Assembly (NCBI GenBank): GCA_041395205.1
Contig: JAWLAZ010000003.1
Location: forward strand, 310,001 to 374,000
Length of the DNA stretch: 64,000 bases
Direction of reading: 5' to 3'
From: JAHEFU01 sp041395205
GTDB lineage: Bacteria > 4484-113 > JAFGCY01
A program made the position numbers and the translations under genes. A model generated the notes under the pieces. It was not told the origin of the DNA and did no database searches. It worked only from the letters and a program-made list of their open reading frames with translations. Within the stretch, counting starts at the first letter, position 1. Every line of letters starts with the position of its first letter. Below, piece by piece: positions 25,696 to 34,107 of this stretch.

Positions 25696-27819
25696 ATGCG
25701 TAAGCTGCCTTGGAATATTCAACAGATCAGTCTGATCCTGCTGGGCCTGCTGCTGGCGGGCTGTGCCGGTAATCCGGCCCGCGATGCGGCTTTGCAGGCC
25801 GGACCTGCAGTGCTGAGCGAAGATACCGTACAGCCTGGCACTCCCGCGGAAGGCAGCGGTTTCGGCGTGCCCTTCCCCACTGCGCCTGACGGCAGTTTCC
25901 GCGCCGGGTCCAGTCCCGTGTTCTCCACCCAGCTGGGCAGCGATGCTTATCAGCGCAATCCGAATGCCGTGCCGGTCTCAACCACCATGGAATTCGCAGC
26001 CCCTTCGGCTGAGCTGAGCTGGGCCATCTACCGCCTGGGGCAGCTGCTGGACTGGGAACAGCCCCAGGACATCGTGCTGGATTTCGACCAGATGCCGGAG
26101 CTGTACTATGCCGCGATCGCGGACTATGGGCATGGGGTCTGGCAGTGGCAGCGGCGCGGCAGCAGCCAGGGGGCCAGCGGCAACATCGATACGATTCCCT
26201 GGCCTGCCGCGACTGACGGGATCACCACCCAGGGCTTTGTCTATGTTGCCGTGCTGTTCCATGACGACACGAGCGGGGTCCTCAACGGACTGCAGCTGAA
26301 CTGGGACAACCCGGGCACGGGCCCGCTGGTCGGGCTGGATGCCTCACCGCTGGGCGGCAATGCCCCGGTTGGCGTGAGCTTCACCGCCAACTTCAGCGAT
26401 GGCAACGGTGGCAACGCCGCGCTGTTCGAATGGGACTGGGAGGGTGACGGCATCTACGATGAACTGAGCACCGCCAACACGATGCTCCATACATACACGG
26501 AGATCGGTGACTACTTCCCCACGGTGCGCGCCACCGATGACAACGACGGACTGACGGAGCGGGAAGGTACGGCGCTCTCCGTGCGCGGCTGGACCCATTC
26601 CATCGGTGGAGCCAACCTCGAGCAGTTCAATTCTGCGGCCGCGAACGCGGAGGGCTGCGTTCTCGCCGGGCTGACCGCGACGGACACGGCCAGCGGCGAG
26701 GGCTTCGTGGTGCGCTATGACCAGAAAGGGCAGCTGCTCTGGCAGCGCAGCTGGGGCGGGACGGAGTTTGATGCATTTGAAGATGTGGCAATCAACTCAG
26801 GAGGCGAGATCATCGTGGCCGGGGAAACCTACAGTCTGTCTGCCGGTTCAGCGGTGATCCTGCTCAAGCTCAGTGCGGACGGGGAGCTGATCTGGTCCCG
26901 CAGCTGGGACAGCGCCGGCACGGACTTCCCCACCGTGCTGGGCACGGACGAAAATGACAATATCTGGGTGGTCGGCCAGACCGGCGCCGCGGATTTCGGC
27001 AGCGGCACCAGCAGCTTCCTGCTCAAGTTCAACTCTGACGGTGAACTGCTGCTCACGAAGGGCATCGTCAACAGCGACTGGGTACAGCTGCGGGACCTGG
27101 TGGTCGTCTCGGACGGCAGCCTGCTGGCCGTCGGCAACAGCCGGGCCTATGCCCCTGGCCTCGAAACCCTGATCATGCTGGACCTGAACGGCAGCGGCGA
27201 GGTTACGGGTGAGGCCGCGCTGGACTGGCCCTATTCCACCTTCGGCAGCGGCATCAGCTTCACCCCTGGCCAGGGTGAGATCTACGTCTGCGGCTCGTAT
27301 GTCGATGGCTTCGATACCCAGGCCGTGTTTGCCTCAGTGGCCAGTGATCGCAGCTTCAGCTGGCTGACAACCGCGGGCAGCGGCAGCGGCGGCGGGGTCA
27401 GGAGACTTGCCACGCGCAGCAGTTTCGGACTGGTCTCCGATATCTACGGGGTGGGCGTCGAGTTCAGCTTCCCCAATGACGGGCTGATCTTCCACCTCGC
27501 GCCCGACGGCAGCGGGATCGGCGGCTGCGCCGTGGCCGGAGCTGCGGATGTGGACCTCTACGATATCGCAGCCGGCAGCGGTGGGTCCTTCCTGATCGCG
27601 GGGACGGGAGCCAGCGCGCCGGTGAGCTTCGTGGCCTCGGGGATCAACTATGCGCCTCAGGTCGGCTTCAGCAACCATACCGGCACCTGCACCACGGCGG
27701 AGATCACTGCCAGTCTGGGCCAGCCGGTCATCCCGCTTGTGAGCGTCAGCCTGACGGCGGACAGTGGCGGAGGTGGATATGATGGCTGGGCCGGCAATCT
27801 GTTCCCGCCGGATCTGTAG
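25696..27819 (+). CDS. PKD/beta-propeller lipoprotein, third tandem copy
   Basis: The ATG at 25696 follows AGGAG. The 707-residue product has lipobox LLLAGCAGN, the shared N-terminal domain (ELSWAIYRLGQLLDW, AAIADYGHGVWQWQRRG), one PKD domain (ALFEWDWEGDGIYD) and propeller repeats such as QLLWQRSWGGTEFDAFEDVA. It ends LTADSGGGGYDGWAGNLFP, the family tail. The 117 bases before it hold two small hairpins (ccccacgaagttgggg and attcccgaaaagggaat). Function is unknown; tandem triplication points to surface variation or multi-subunit assembly. Confidence 0.8.
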   Translation: MRKLPWNIQQISLILLGLLLAGCAGNPARDAALQAGPAVLSEDTVQPGTPAEGSGFGVPFPTAPDGSFRAGSSPVFSTQLGSDAYQRNPNAVPVSTTMEFAAPSAELSWAIYRLGQLLDWEQPQDIVLDFDQMPELYYAAIADYGHGVWQWQRRGSSQGASGNIDTIPWPAATDGITTQGFVYVAVLFHDDTSGVLNGLQLNWDNPGTGPLVGLDASPLGGNAPVGVSFTANFSDGNGGNAALFEWDWEGDGIYDELSTANTMLHTYTEIGDYFPTVRATDDNDGLTEREGTALSVRGWTHSIGGANLEQFNSAAANAEGCVLAGLTATDTASGEGFVVRYDQKGQLLWQRSWGGTEFDAFEDVAINSGGEIIVAGETYSLSAGSAVILLKLSADGELIWSRSWDSAGTDFPTVLGTDENDNIWVVGQTGAADFGSGTSSFLLKFNSDGELLLTKGIVNSDWVQLRDLVVVSDGSLLAVGNSRAYAPGLETLIMLDLNGSGEVTGEAALDWPYSTFGSGISFTPGQGEIYVCGSYVDGFDTQAVFASVASDRSFSWLTTAGSGSGGGVRRLATRSSFGLVSDIYGVGVEFSFPNDGLIFHLAPDGSGIGGCAVAGAADVDLYDIAAGSGGSFLIAGTGASAPVSFVASGINYAPQVGFSNHTGTCTTAEITASLGQPVIPLVSVSLTADSGGGGYDGWAGNLFPPDL

Positions 27820-28249
27820 TCTAAACTATCCCCAGCCGCATCAAAGCCAAGTACCAGCGGTCGCGGGCCCGGAACTCCTGCGGCTTGCTATGCTGATAGC
27901 CGGACCCTGGAATATCCTGCACGAAAGGACGTCTGCTGGGTCAAACGCTGGCAGCATGAGGATGAAAGCCAGGCCTGGGGAGTCCATATTGCTCATTGCT
28001 GGCATGCCGGGATGGAGCTCCTTGCTTTAGCGGCAGAACCGATCTTCTTTCATTAACGATAAGAGGAGCAAACCGCTTTAGCGGTAGGAGGGAATTACAG
28101 CTACCGCTAAAGCAGGTAGCTCCGTTTACTACTGCTAAAGCAGGTAGCTCCGTTAAAGCAGGTAGCTCAGATCCCCGCCCCTTTAACCTGCTCCCGCTCC
28201 CGGTGGGATAATAGAAGCTGGCGGGAGCCGGGGTCCCGCCGGAGCACAC
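27820..28249. repeat. Gene-free spacer with GGAGCTACC-type hairpins
   Basis: From about 28000 to 28170 the sequence contains repeated pieces of a hairpin whose reverse strand reads GGAGCTACC-tgctttagc-GGTAG, the same element as at 2772-2794. At least four partial or complete copies lie in both orientations. A GATAAT box at 28207-28212 is a candidate promoter for icmF. No gene is present. Confidence 0.55.
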
Positions 28250-31200
28250 ATGTCCATTATTGAGAAGAAGAAAGCCGGGGTGAAGATCCCCATCCGCATC
28301 GTCACCGCCGCCGCACTGTTCGACGGCCACGATGCTTCCATCAACATCATGCGCCGCATCCTGCAGGCCAGCGGTGTCGAGGTGATCCACCTCGGGCACA
28401 ACCGCAGCGTGGAGGAGATCGTGAACGCCGCGATCCAGGAGGACGCCCAGGGCATCGCCGTCACCAGCTACCAGGGCGGGCACATGGAGTTCTTCACCTA
28501 CATGCGCCAGATGCTGGACGAGCGTGGCGCGGGCCACATCCGCATCTTCGGCGGCGGCGGCGGCGTGATCGTGCCGCGTGAGATCGAGGAACTGCACAGG
28601 GCCGGCATCGACCGCATCTTCTCCCCCGACGACGGGCGCAAGCTCGGCCTGCAGGGCATGATCGACATCGTGATCAAGGGCTGCAGCTACGACCCGCTGG
28701 AGCAGGACCTGAAGGTGAACGGCAGCTCCCTGCCGCTGGCGCGCAACATCACGATTGCCGAGCGTGGCGACGAAAGCCACAGCTTCTACGAGATCGGCGA
28801 TGGCAATGACAAGACCATCCCGGTGATCGGCCTGACCGGAACCGGCGGCGCTGGCAAGAGCAGCCTGACGGATGAACTGGTGCGCCGCTTCATCAACGAC
28901 TTCCCCGACAAGCGCATCGCCGTGATCTGCGTCGACCCCACCAAGCGCCGCACCGGTGGCGCGCTGCTGGGCGACCGTATCCGCTTCAATACGCTCAAGA
29001 ACAACCGCGTCTACCTGCGCTCGCTGGCAACACGCGACAGCAACAGCGAGATCAGTGATCAGGTCGGCCCTGTGATCGACACCGTCAAACGCGCGGGCTA
29101 TGACCTCGTGCTGGTGGAGACCGCGGGCATCGGCCAGGGTGACAGCGAGATCACGAAGTACGTGGACCTCTCGCTGTACGTGATGACTGCCGAGTACGGT
29201 GCGCCGAGCCAGCTTGAGAAGATCGAGATGCTGGACTATGCCGACTTCGTGGTGATCAACAAGTTCAGCCGCCGCGGCAGCGAGGATGCCCTGCGAGATG
29301 TGCGCAAGCAGTACCAGCGCAACCGCGAGGCCTTCCACCTGCGCCCCGAGGAGCTGCCGGTGTTCGGCACGAATGCCGCGCAGTTCAATGACGGCGGCGT
29401 GACCGCGCTGTACGCGCACATGGTGGCGCAGCTCAATGAGAAGTTCCAGCTCGGCTGGCAGAGTAAGCACCAGCCTGACAAAACGCGGGCCTCGAAGATC
29501 AGCCAGTACATCATCCCGCCGGGACGCGAGCGCTACCTCTCCGAGATTGCCGATGTCAGCCGCAAGTATCGCGACTGGGCCTCTGAGCAGTCAGGCATTG
29601 CCAGTGAACTGGATTCGCTGCAGCAGGCGATCATGCTGCTGGGCGGGCCTGGCAACACGGACTGGAAGGAATACGACAGTAAGACGCATGGCAGTGCCAG
29701 CGACGGCGTGCGCGACCTGATGGATGCGTTTGACTTCAGGCTCGACCGGCTGGACAACCGCTGTCGCAAGCTGCTGCGCGACTGGCAGGACTGGGATGCC
29801 AACTACGCCGGTGAGGAATTCAGCTACACCGTGCGTGGCCGTGAGATCAAGGTGCGCACGCACAGAGAAAGCCTCAGTGGCAACATGATCCCGCGCGTGG
29901 CCCGGCCGAAATACCGCGACGCCGGTGATCGCCTGCAGTGGCGCCTGCTGGAGAACGTGCCCGGTGAGTTCCCCTACACCGCCGGGACCTTCCCCTTCAA
30001 GCGTGAGGCCGAGGACCCGACGCGCATGTTCGCCGGCGAGGGCCCGGCGGAGCGTACCAATGCGCGCTTCCACTACCTCGCGGAGGGCCAGCCGGCTAAG
30101 CGCCTGTCAACGGCCTTCGACTCGATTACGCTGTATGGCGAGGAGCCGCACCTCAGGCCGGACATCTACGGCAAGATCGGGGAGAGCGGCGTTGCCATCT
30201 TCACCACCGAGGAAGCCGAGCAGCTTTACGCCGGCTTCGACCTCGTCAGCCCGAACACATCCGTTTCGATGACAATCAACGGCCCGGCGCCGACCGTGCT
30301 TGCCTTCTTCATGAATGCCGCCACGCGCCAGCAGTGCCGCAAGTACCTGAAGGAAAATGGCAAGCTGGACATCACGGATGAGCAGATCTACCAGCCGGAT
30401 CGCCTGCGTGGTGCGCACTGGGACGATGTGCGCGCGATGTTGTCAGATGAGGAGTACCTGAGGATCCGCGAGGAGACCATGGCCCAGGTGCGCGGCACCG
30501 TGCAGGCCGACATCCTCAAGGAGGACCAGGGTCAGAACACCTGCCTGTTCTCCACGGAGTTCAGCCTGAAGCTTATGGGCGACGTGCAGGAGTACTTCTC
30601 CGCCAACGGCGTGCGCAACTTCTACAGCGTCAGCATCAGCGGTTACCACATCGCCGAGGCCGGTGCCAACCCGATCCACCAGCTGGCCTTCACACTTGCC
30701 AACGGCTTCACCTACGTGGAGTACTACCTGGCGCGCGGGATGGACATCAATGAGTTCGCGCCGAACCTGAGCTTCTTCTTCTCGAACGGCATGGACCCGG
30801 AATACACGGTGATCGGCCGGGTTGCCAGAAGGATCTGGTCCACGGCGATGCGTGACAAGTACGGTGCCGATGCCCGCAGCCAGATGCTGAAGTACCATAT
30901 CCAGACCAGCGGGCGCAGCCTGCATGCGATGGAGATGGAGTTCAACGACATCCGCACCACCCTGCAGGCGCTGCTCGCGATCTATGACAACGCCCAGAGC
31001 CTGCATACCAATGCCTTTGACGAGGCGATCACCACGCCGACGCGCGAAAGCGTGCGCCGGGCGATGGCTATCCAGCTGATCATCAACCGCGAGTTCGGCA
31101 AGGTGTTCTGCGAGAACAGCACCCAGGGCAGCTTCCTCGTGGAGGAGCTGACGGACCTCGTGGAAGCCGAGGTGCTGAAGGAGTTCGACCGCATCTCGGA

Positions 31201-31594
31201 GCGCGGCGGCGTGCTGGGTGCGATGGAGCGCCAGTACCAGCGCGGCGAGATCCAGGATGACAGCCTGAAGTATGAACGCATGAAGCATGACGGCTCGCTG
31301 CCGATCGTGGGCGTGAACACCTTCATTGACAACAGCAAGGACTACGCCAGCGAGCAGGATGTGGAGCTGAGCCGTGCCAGCACCGAGGAGAAGCAGCAGT
31401 GCCTGTCGCGCCTGGCGGGCTTCCATGAGCACTACGCCGACAAGGCTCCGGCCGCGCTGGAGAAGCTGCGCAAGGTGGCACTCGAGAATGGCAATGTGTT
31501 CGCGGAACTGCTGGACTGCGTGCAGTACTGCTCACTCGGGCAGGTCACGAATGCCCTGTTCGAAGTCGGCGGGGAGTACAGGCGAAATCTGTAG
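28250..31594 (+). CDS. icmF: IcmF, fused isobutyryl-CoA mutase with built-in G-protein chaperone
   Basis: The 1,114-residue product has the three-part order that defines IcmF. First is an N-terminal B12-binding domain with FDGHDASINIMRRI (the His that ligates cobalt) and GGGGGVIVP. Next is a MeaB/ArgK-type GTPase with Walker A GTGGAGKSS and CVDPTKRRTGGALLGDRI. Last is the mutase barrel with SMTINGPAPTVLAFFMNAA and DQGQNTCLFSTEFSLKLMGD. The enzyme uses adenosylcobalamin to interconvert isobutyryl-CoA and butyryl-CoA (or isovaleryl- and pivalyl-CoA), while the GTPase domain guards cofactor loading. The QNT(C/I)xFSTEF pattern is that of IcmF rather than methylmalonyl-CoA mutase. The ATG follows GGAG by five bases. 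A leucine-dehydrogenase-family gene at 56 kb could supply branched-chain precursors, but the two are not linked. Confidence 0.93.
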   Translation: MSIIEKKKAGVKIPIRIVTAAALFDGHDASINIMRRILQASGVEVIHLGHNRSVEEIVNAAIQEDAQGIAVTSYQGGHMEFFTYMRQMLDERGAGHIRIFGGGGGVIVPREIEELHRAGIDRIFSPDDGRKLGLQGMIDIVIKGCSYDPLEQDLKVNGSSLPLARNITIAERGDESHSFYEIGDGNDKTIPVIGLTGTGGAGKSSLTDELVRRFINDFPDKRIAVICVDPTKRRTGGALLGDRIRFNTLKNNRVYLRSLATRDSNSEISDQVGPVIDTVKRAGYDLVLVETAGIGQGDSEITKYVDLSLYVMTAEYGAPSQLEKIEMLDYADFVVINKFSRRGSEDALRDVRKQYQRNREAFHLRPEELPVFGTNAAQFNDGGVTALYAHMVAQLNEKFQLGWQSKHQPDKTRASKISQYIIPPGRERYLSEIADVSRKYRDWASEQSGIASELDSLQQAIMLLGGPGNTDWKEYDSKTHGSASDGVRDLMDAFDFRLDRLDNRCRKLLRDWQDWDANYAGEEFSYTVRGREIKVRTHRESLSGNMIPRVARPKYRDAGDRLQWRLLENVPGEFPYTAGTFPFKREAEDPTRMFAGEGPAERTNARFHYLAEGQPAKRLSTAFDSITLYGEEPHLRPDIYGKIGESGVAIFTTEEAEQLYAGFDLVSPNTSVSMTINGPAPTVLAFFMNAATRQQCRKYLKENGKLDITDEQIYQPDRLRGAHWDDVRAMLSDEEYLRIREETMAQVRGTVQADILKEDQGQNTCLFSTEFSLKLMGDVQEYFSANGVRNFYSVSISGYHIAEAGANPIHQLAFTLANGFTYVEYYLARGMDINEFAPNLSFFFSNGMDPEYTVIGRVARRIWSTAMRDKYGADARSQMLKYHIQTSGRSLHAMEMEFNDIRTTLQALLAIYDNAQSLHTNAFDEAITTPTRESVRRAMAIQLIINREFGKVFCENSTQGSFLVEELTDLVEAEVLKEFDRISERGGVLGAMERQYQRGEIQDDSLKYERMKHDGSLPIVGVNTFIDNSKDYASEQDVELSRASTEEKQQCLSRLAGFHEHYADKAPAALEKLRKVALENGNVFAELLDCVQYCSLGQVTNALFEVGGEYRRNL

Positions 31595-32330
31595 GGAGGC
31601 CAGGCAGTGTGCCTGGCGATTGCCAAGCTTACAGCTTGGCCTCCGGATCCTGCGCGGCTCCGGTGTGTTGGTCTAAGACCAACAAGGCCCTGTCGGTCTA
31701 AGACCGACACTCCGATTATCGCCAATTGTGCCATGAAATTGCCAAGCTTACAGCCTGGCCTCCGGAGCCTGCGAAGCTCCCCGAGCAATGAGCAATGATG
31801 AATGAGCAATGAGCGAAGCCGCGAAGCACAGCTTCGCTGGCATTGCGTATGGAGGTGCGGCACTTGCTGCCGCACAAGTATTTCTGCTCCGTGCCATCTA
31901 CCGATTTGTATACATAACGAAGATTGTGCGACAACCACGCCAAGGCGTGGTCGCACCTCCAATGGCGCAGTTCCACAGCGCCACCCATGGCACAGCTTCG
32001 CAGTGCCTCCGGGGTGTTGGTCTAAGACCAACAAGGCCCTGTCGGTCTAAGACCGACACTCCCCCAGAAAAGCAGAACCCCGGCCCTCTTCCGCCCTCAC
32101 GTCGGAAAAGTCGCCGGGGTCCTTGGCTTACAAGTCAGACAGGCGGGGGCATCGCTGCCGCCCTGCCTGCGGCCTCCCGGGTCCATACTCCCGGAAGTCC
32201 TGAGTCTGACGGGATCATCTCAGTTGTGGCCACCGTCTGCGAGCTCCGGCAACCACGACATATGAGACCCCCGCCGGTAACTTTTGTTCCCGCTGATTTA
32301 AGCGGAATTTAATTTACCTGGGAAGCCGGC
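31595..32330. repeat. Large repeat-filled spacer after icmF
   Basis: No gene is supported. Starting immediately after the icmF stop there is an inverted pair of REP-like hairpins (31595-31618 and 31622-31644; stems GCCAGGC and GCCAAGC), another at 31741-31763, and GTGCGGC-acttgct-GCCGCAC at 31851-31875. A long hairpin lies at about 31926-31960 (GTGCGAC...CCACGCC/GGCGTGG...GTCGCAC). A two-palindrome unit (gttggtctaagaccaac, then gtcggtctaagaccgac) occurs at about 31669-31712 and again at about 32018-32060. From 32061 to 32330 I see nothing beyond a weak AT-rich end. Confidence 0.7.
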
Positions 32331-33260
32331 TCAGTAGAGCCAGGGCTCACCCTCGGGACGGGTCTTCCAGCGCTTGTGGCCCCAGAGCCACTGGGTGGGA
32401 TCCTGGCTGATGGCCAGCTCATAGGCATCATTCACGCGCTGCAGCACATCAAGCTGGGCCTGGGCGCGATCCTCGGCGATGCCACTGAGATCCACCTGGC
32501 GGATGTGCAGCTTATGCCGGCCGGGCGCAATCCGGCGGCTAAAGACGAGGAACATCGGCGCCCCGCTGCGCACCGCGAGTACGCCAGGGCCGGGTACGGT
32601 GCTGGCCGGGATTCCGCAGAAGGGCACGAACACACCGGTGGTGCCGCCGTTGACGTCAGCCACCAGGCCGAGGATGTCGCCGTCACGCAGGGCCTTGAGG
32701 ATCGCACTGTTGGCCTGCTTGCCGGCATAGATGTTCTGCACGCCGAATTTGGCGCGCCAGGGGAAGGCGATGTTCGTGAAGAAGGGGTCGCTCTGCTTCT
32801 TGCCGACGGCATGCATTGTGCGCACATTGCAGGTGATCCAGGCGGCCACGACCTCCCAGTTGCCGTAGTGCATGCCGATTGCGATCACGCCCTGGCCCCT
32901 GTCCGCTGCCTCGCGGAAGGCCTCCAGGCCCTCCACCTCCTCGATCATCGCCAGCACGGTTTCCTTCGACTTGCAGCCGAACATGATGAATTCCATCACG
33001 TGGCAGCCGATGTTCCAGGCGGCATCGCGGCCGATGCGCCAGGCCTCGCTGCGGCTCTTTTGCTCCCCGAAGAACAGTTCGACATTGCGCATGCTGGTTT
33101 TGCGCCAGCGCGGGAAGATGTACCAGAGGAGCACCCCGAGGTTGCCGCCGAAGGCGATTGCCGCACGCTGCGGCATGACCCGGGCGACGAAGATCATCAG
33201 GTACACCACGAAGTGTGCCGGCAGGTTGCGTAAGGTGTAGATCCAGCTGGGGAGGGCCAC
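32331..33260 (-). CDS. LpxL/HtrB-type lipid A acyltransferase
   Basis: The 309-residue product belongs to the lysophospholipid acyltransferase family that adds secondary acyl chains to lipid A at the inner membrane. The evidence is an N-terminal hydrophobic segment, the catalytic HX4E motif in GMHYGNWEV, the ADVNGGTTGVFVPFCGIPAST region and the C-terminal DPTQWLWGHKRWKTRP. It supports a diderm cell with lipopolysaccharide or a related glycolipid. The start is GTG 33260. A TACAAT box lies six bases upstream and there is no Shine-Dalgarno, so a leaderless mRNA is likely. The gene is divergent from the CPBP protease gene, which has a leaderless-type promoter too. Confidence 0.92.
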   Translation of the reverse strand: MALPSWIYTLRNLPAHFVVYLMIFVARVMPQRAAIAFGGNLGVLLWYIFPRWRKTSMRNVELFFGEQKSRSEAWRIGRDAAWNIGCHVMEFIMFGCKSKETVLAMIEEVEGLEAFREAADRGQGVIAIGMHYGNWEVVAAWITCNVRTMHAVGKKQSDPFFTNIAFPWRAKFGVQNIYAGKQANSAILKALRDGDILGLVADVNGGTTGVFVPFCGIPASTVPGPGVLAVRSGAPMFLVFSRRIAPGRHKLHIRQVDLSGIAEDRAQAQLDVLQRVNDAYELAISQDPTQWLWGHKRWKTRPEGEPWLY

Positions 33261-33266
33261 GCATCA

Positions 33267-33272
33267 ATTGTA
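33267..33272 (-). promoter_or_regulatory. -10 box of the LpxL-type gene (leaderless spacing)
   Basis: TACAAT on the minus strand is separated by six bases from the GTG start at 33260. Confidence 0.5.
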
Positions 33273-33287
33273 GTGGCGGGCATGCCA

Positions 33288-33293
33288 TATACT
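33288..33293 (+). promoter_or_regulatory. -10 box of the CPBP gene (leaderless spacing)
   Basis: TATACT is separated by seven bases from the ATG at 33301. The two divergent start codons are only 40 bases apart, so their promoters interleave. Confidence 0.5.
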
Positions 33294-33300
33294 CGGTGCA

Positions 33301-34041
33301 ATGGCAGCTCCCGCCAGCCTTGAGCGCAGCCCCGTCCCCGCCTGGATCGGTCTCCTGTGCGCGCTGATCGTGATCATCCCCTATTACGGCATGGCGATCC
33401 TCTCCGGGATCGCGATCCAGCGTGAGGGCCTGACGGAACTGCCGGGCCTGACGGATACGCTGCTGCAGGCCCTGCTGATCACTGCCGTGTTCTGCGGCCT
33501 GACCTGGGCGCTGCTGCGCTTCATCTGCCGTGAGGAGATCGGGAGCCTCAATCCGGGACGGACGAGCTTCGGGATAGACCTGCTGCACGCCATCAACATG
33601 AGTGCGCTGCTGCTGCTGGCCCAGATCGCGGTCGGACTGGCCACCGGGGTGCAGGCCACGCAGGAGGGGGGCTTCAATAACCTGCTGGCTGATCAGCTGC
33701 ATTCCAGCCCGCTGGCCCTGTTTGTCTGGGCCGGGCCCGTCGCCTGGCTGCAGGCCGGGCTGACCGAGGAATTCACGCGGGCCTTCATCCTCACGCGGCT
33801 CTGGAAGATGTGGCCGGCCCAGCCTGCGCAGTTCCTGTCGCTGGTGCTGATGAGCGCACTGTTCGGGATGGGGCATTACTACCAGGGTGTGAATGGCGTG
33901 ATCGGCACGGCGCTGATCGGGCTGGTGTTCGGCTTCCACTACATGCGCTTCGGCAGCCTGCGGGCGATCATCCTCGGGCATGGGCTGTATGACACGATCG
34001 TGATGCTGCTGCTCTGGTGGGGTTCGAAGTTCGCGATGTAG
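33301..34041 (+). CDS. CPBP-family intramembrane glutamic protease
   Basis: The 246-residue multi-span membrane protein carries the three conserved CPBP (Rce1-like) motifs: EExxxR in LTEEFTRAF, FxxxH in LFGMGHYY, and HxxxD in LGHGLYDTI. Members cleave prenylated or small hydrophobic peptides, or protect against bacteriocins; in many bacteria the substrate is unknown. It begins with ATG 33301 without a ribosome-binding site. A small hairpin (tccgc/gcgga) follows the stop codon, just before the next promoter. Confidence 0.88.
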   Translation: MAAPASLERSPVPAWIGLLCALIVIIPYYGMAILSGIAIQREGLTELPGLTDTLLQALLITAVFCGLTWALLRFICREEIGSLNPGRTSFGIDLLHAINMSALLLLAQIAVGLATGVQATQEGGFNNLLADQLHSSPLALFVWAGPVAWLQAGLTEEFTRAFILTRLWKMWPAQPAQFLSLVLMSALFGMGHYYQGVNGVIGTALIGLVFGFHYMRFGSLRAIILGHGLYDTIVMLLLWWGSKFAM

Positions 34042-34063
34042 CAATCCGCGGGCCTGCGGAATG

Positions 34064-34069
34064 TATAAT
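34064..34069 (+). promoter_or_regulatory. -10 box of the barrel-like gene
   Basis: TATAAT lies 38 bases before the start codon; the short leader contains the ribosome-binding site GAGGAAAGG. Confidence 0.55.
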
Positions 34070-34107
34070 CGGTCTGCGGCTTCCGGCCGTGAGGAAAGGC
34101 ATCGCTA

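Noticed and set aside
32331..34044. Minus-strand frame of 453 codons opposite the CPBP gene and overlapping the LpxL gene
   Set aside because: It overlaps two well-supported genes, and its translation is low-complexity and proline/glutamine rich.
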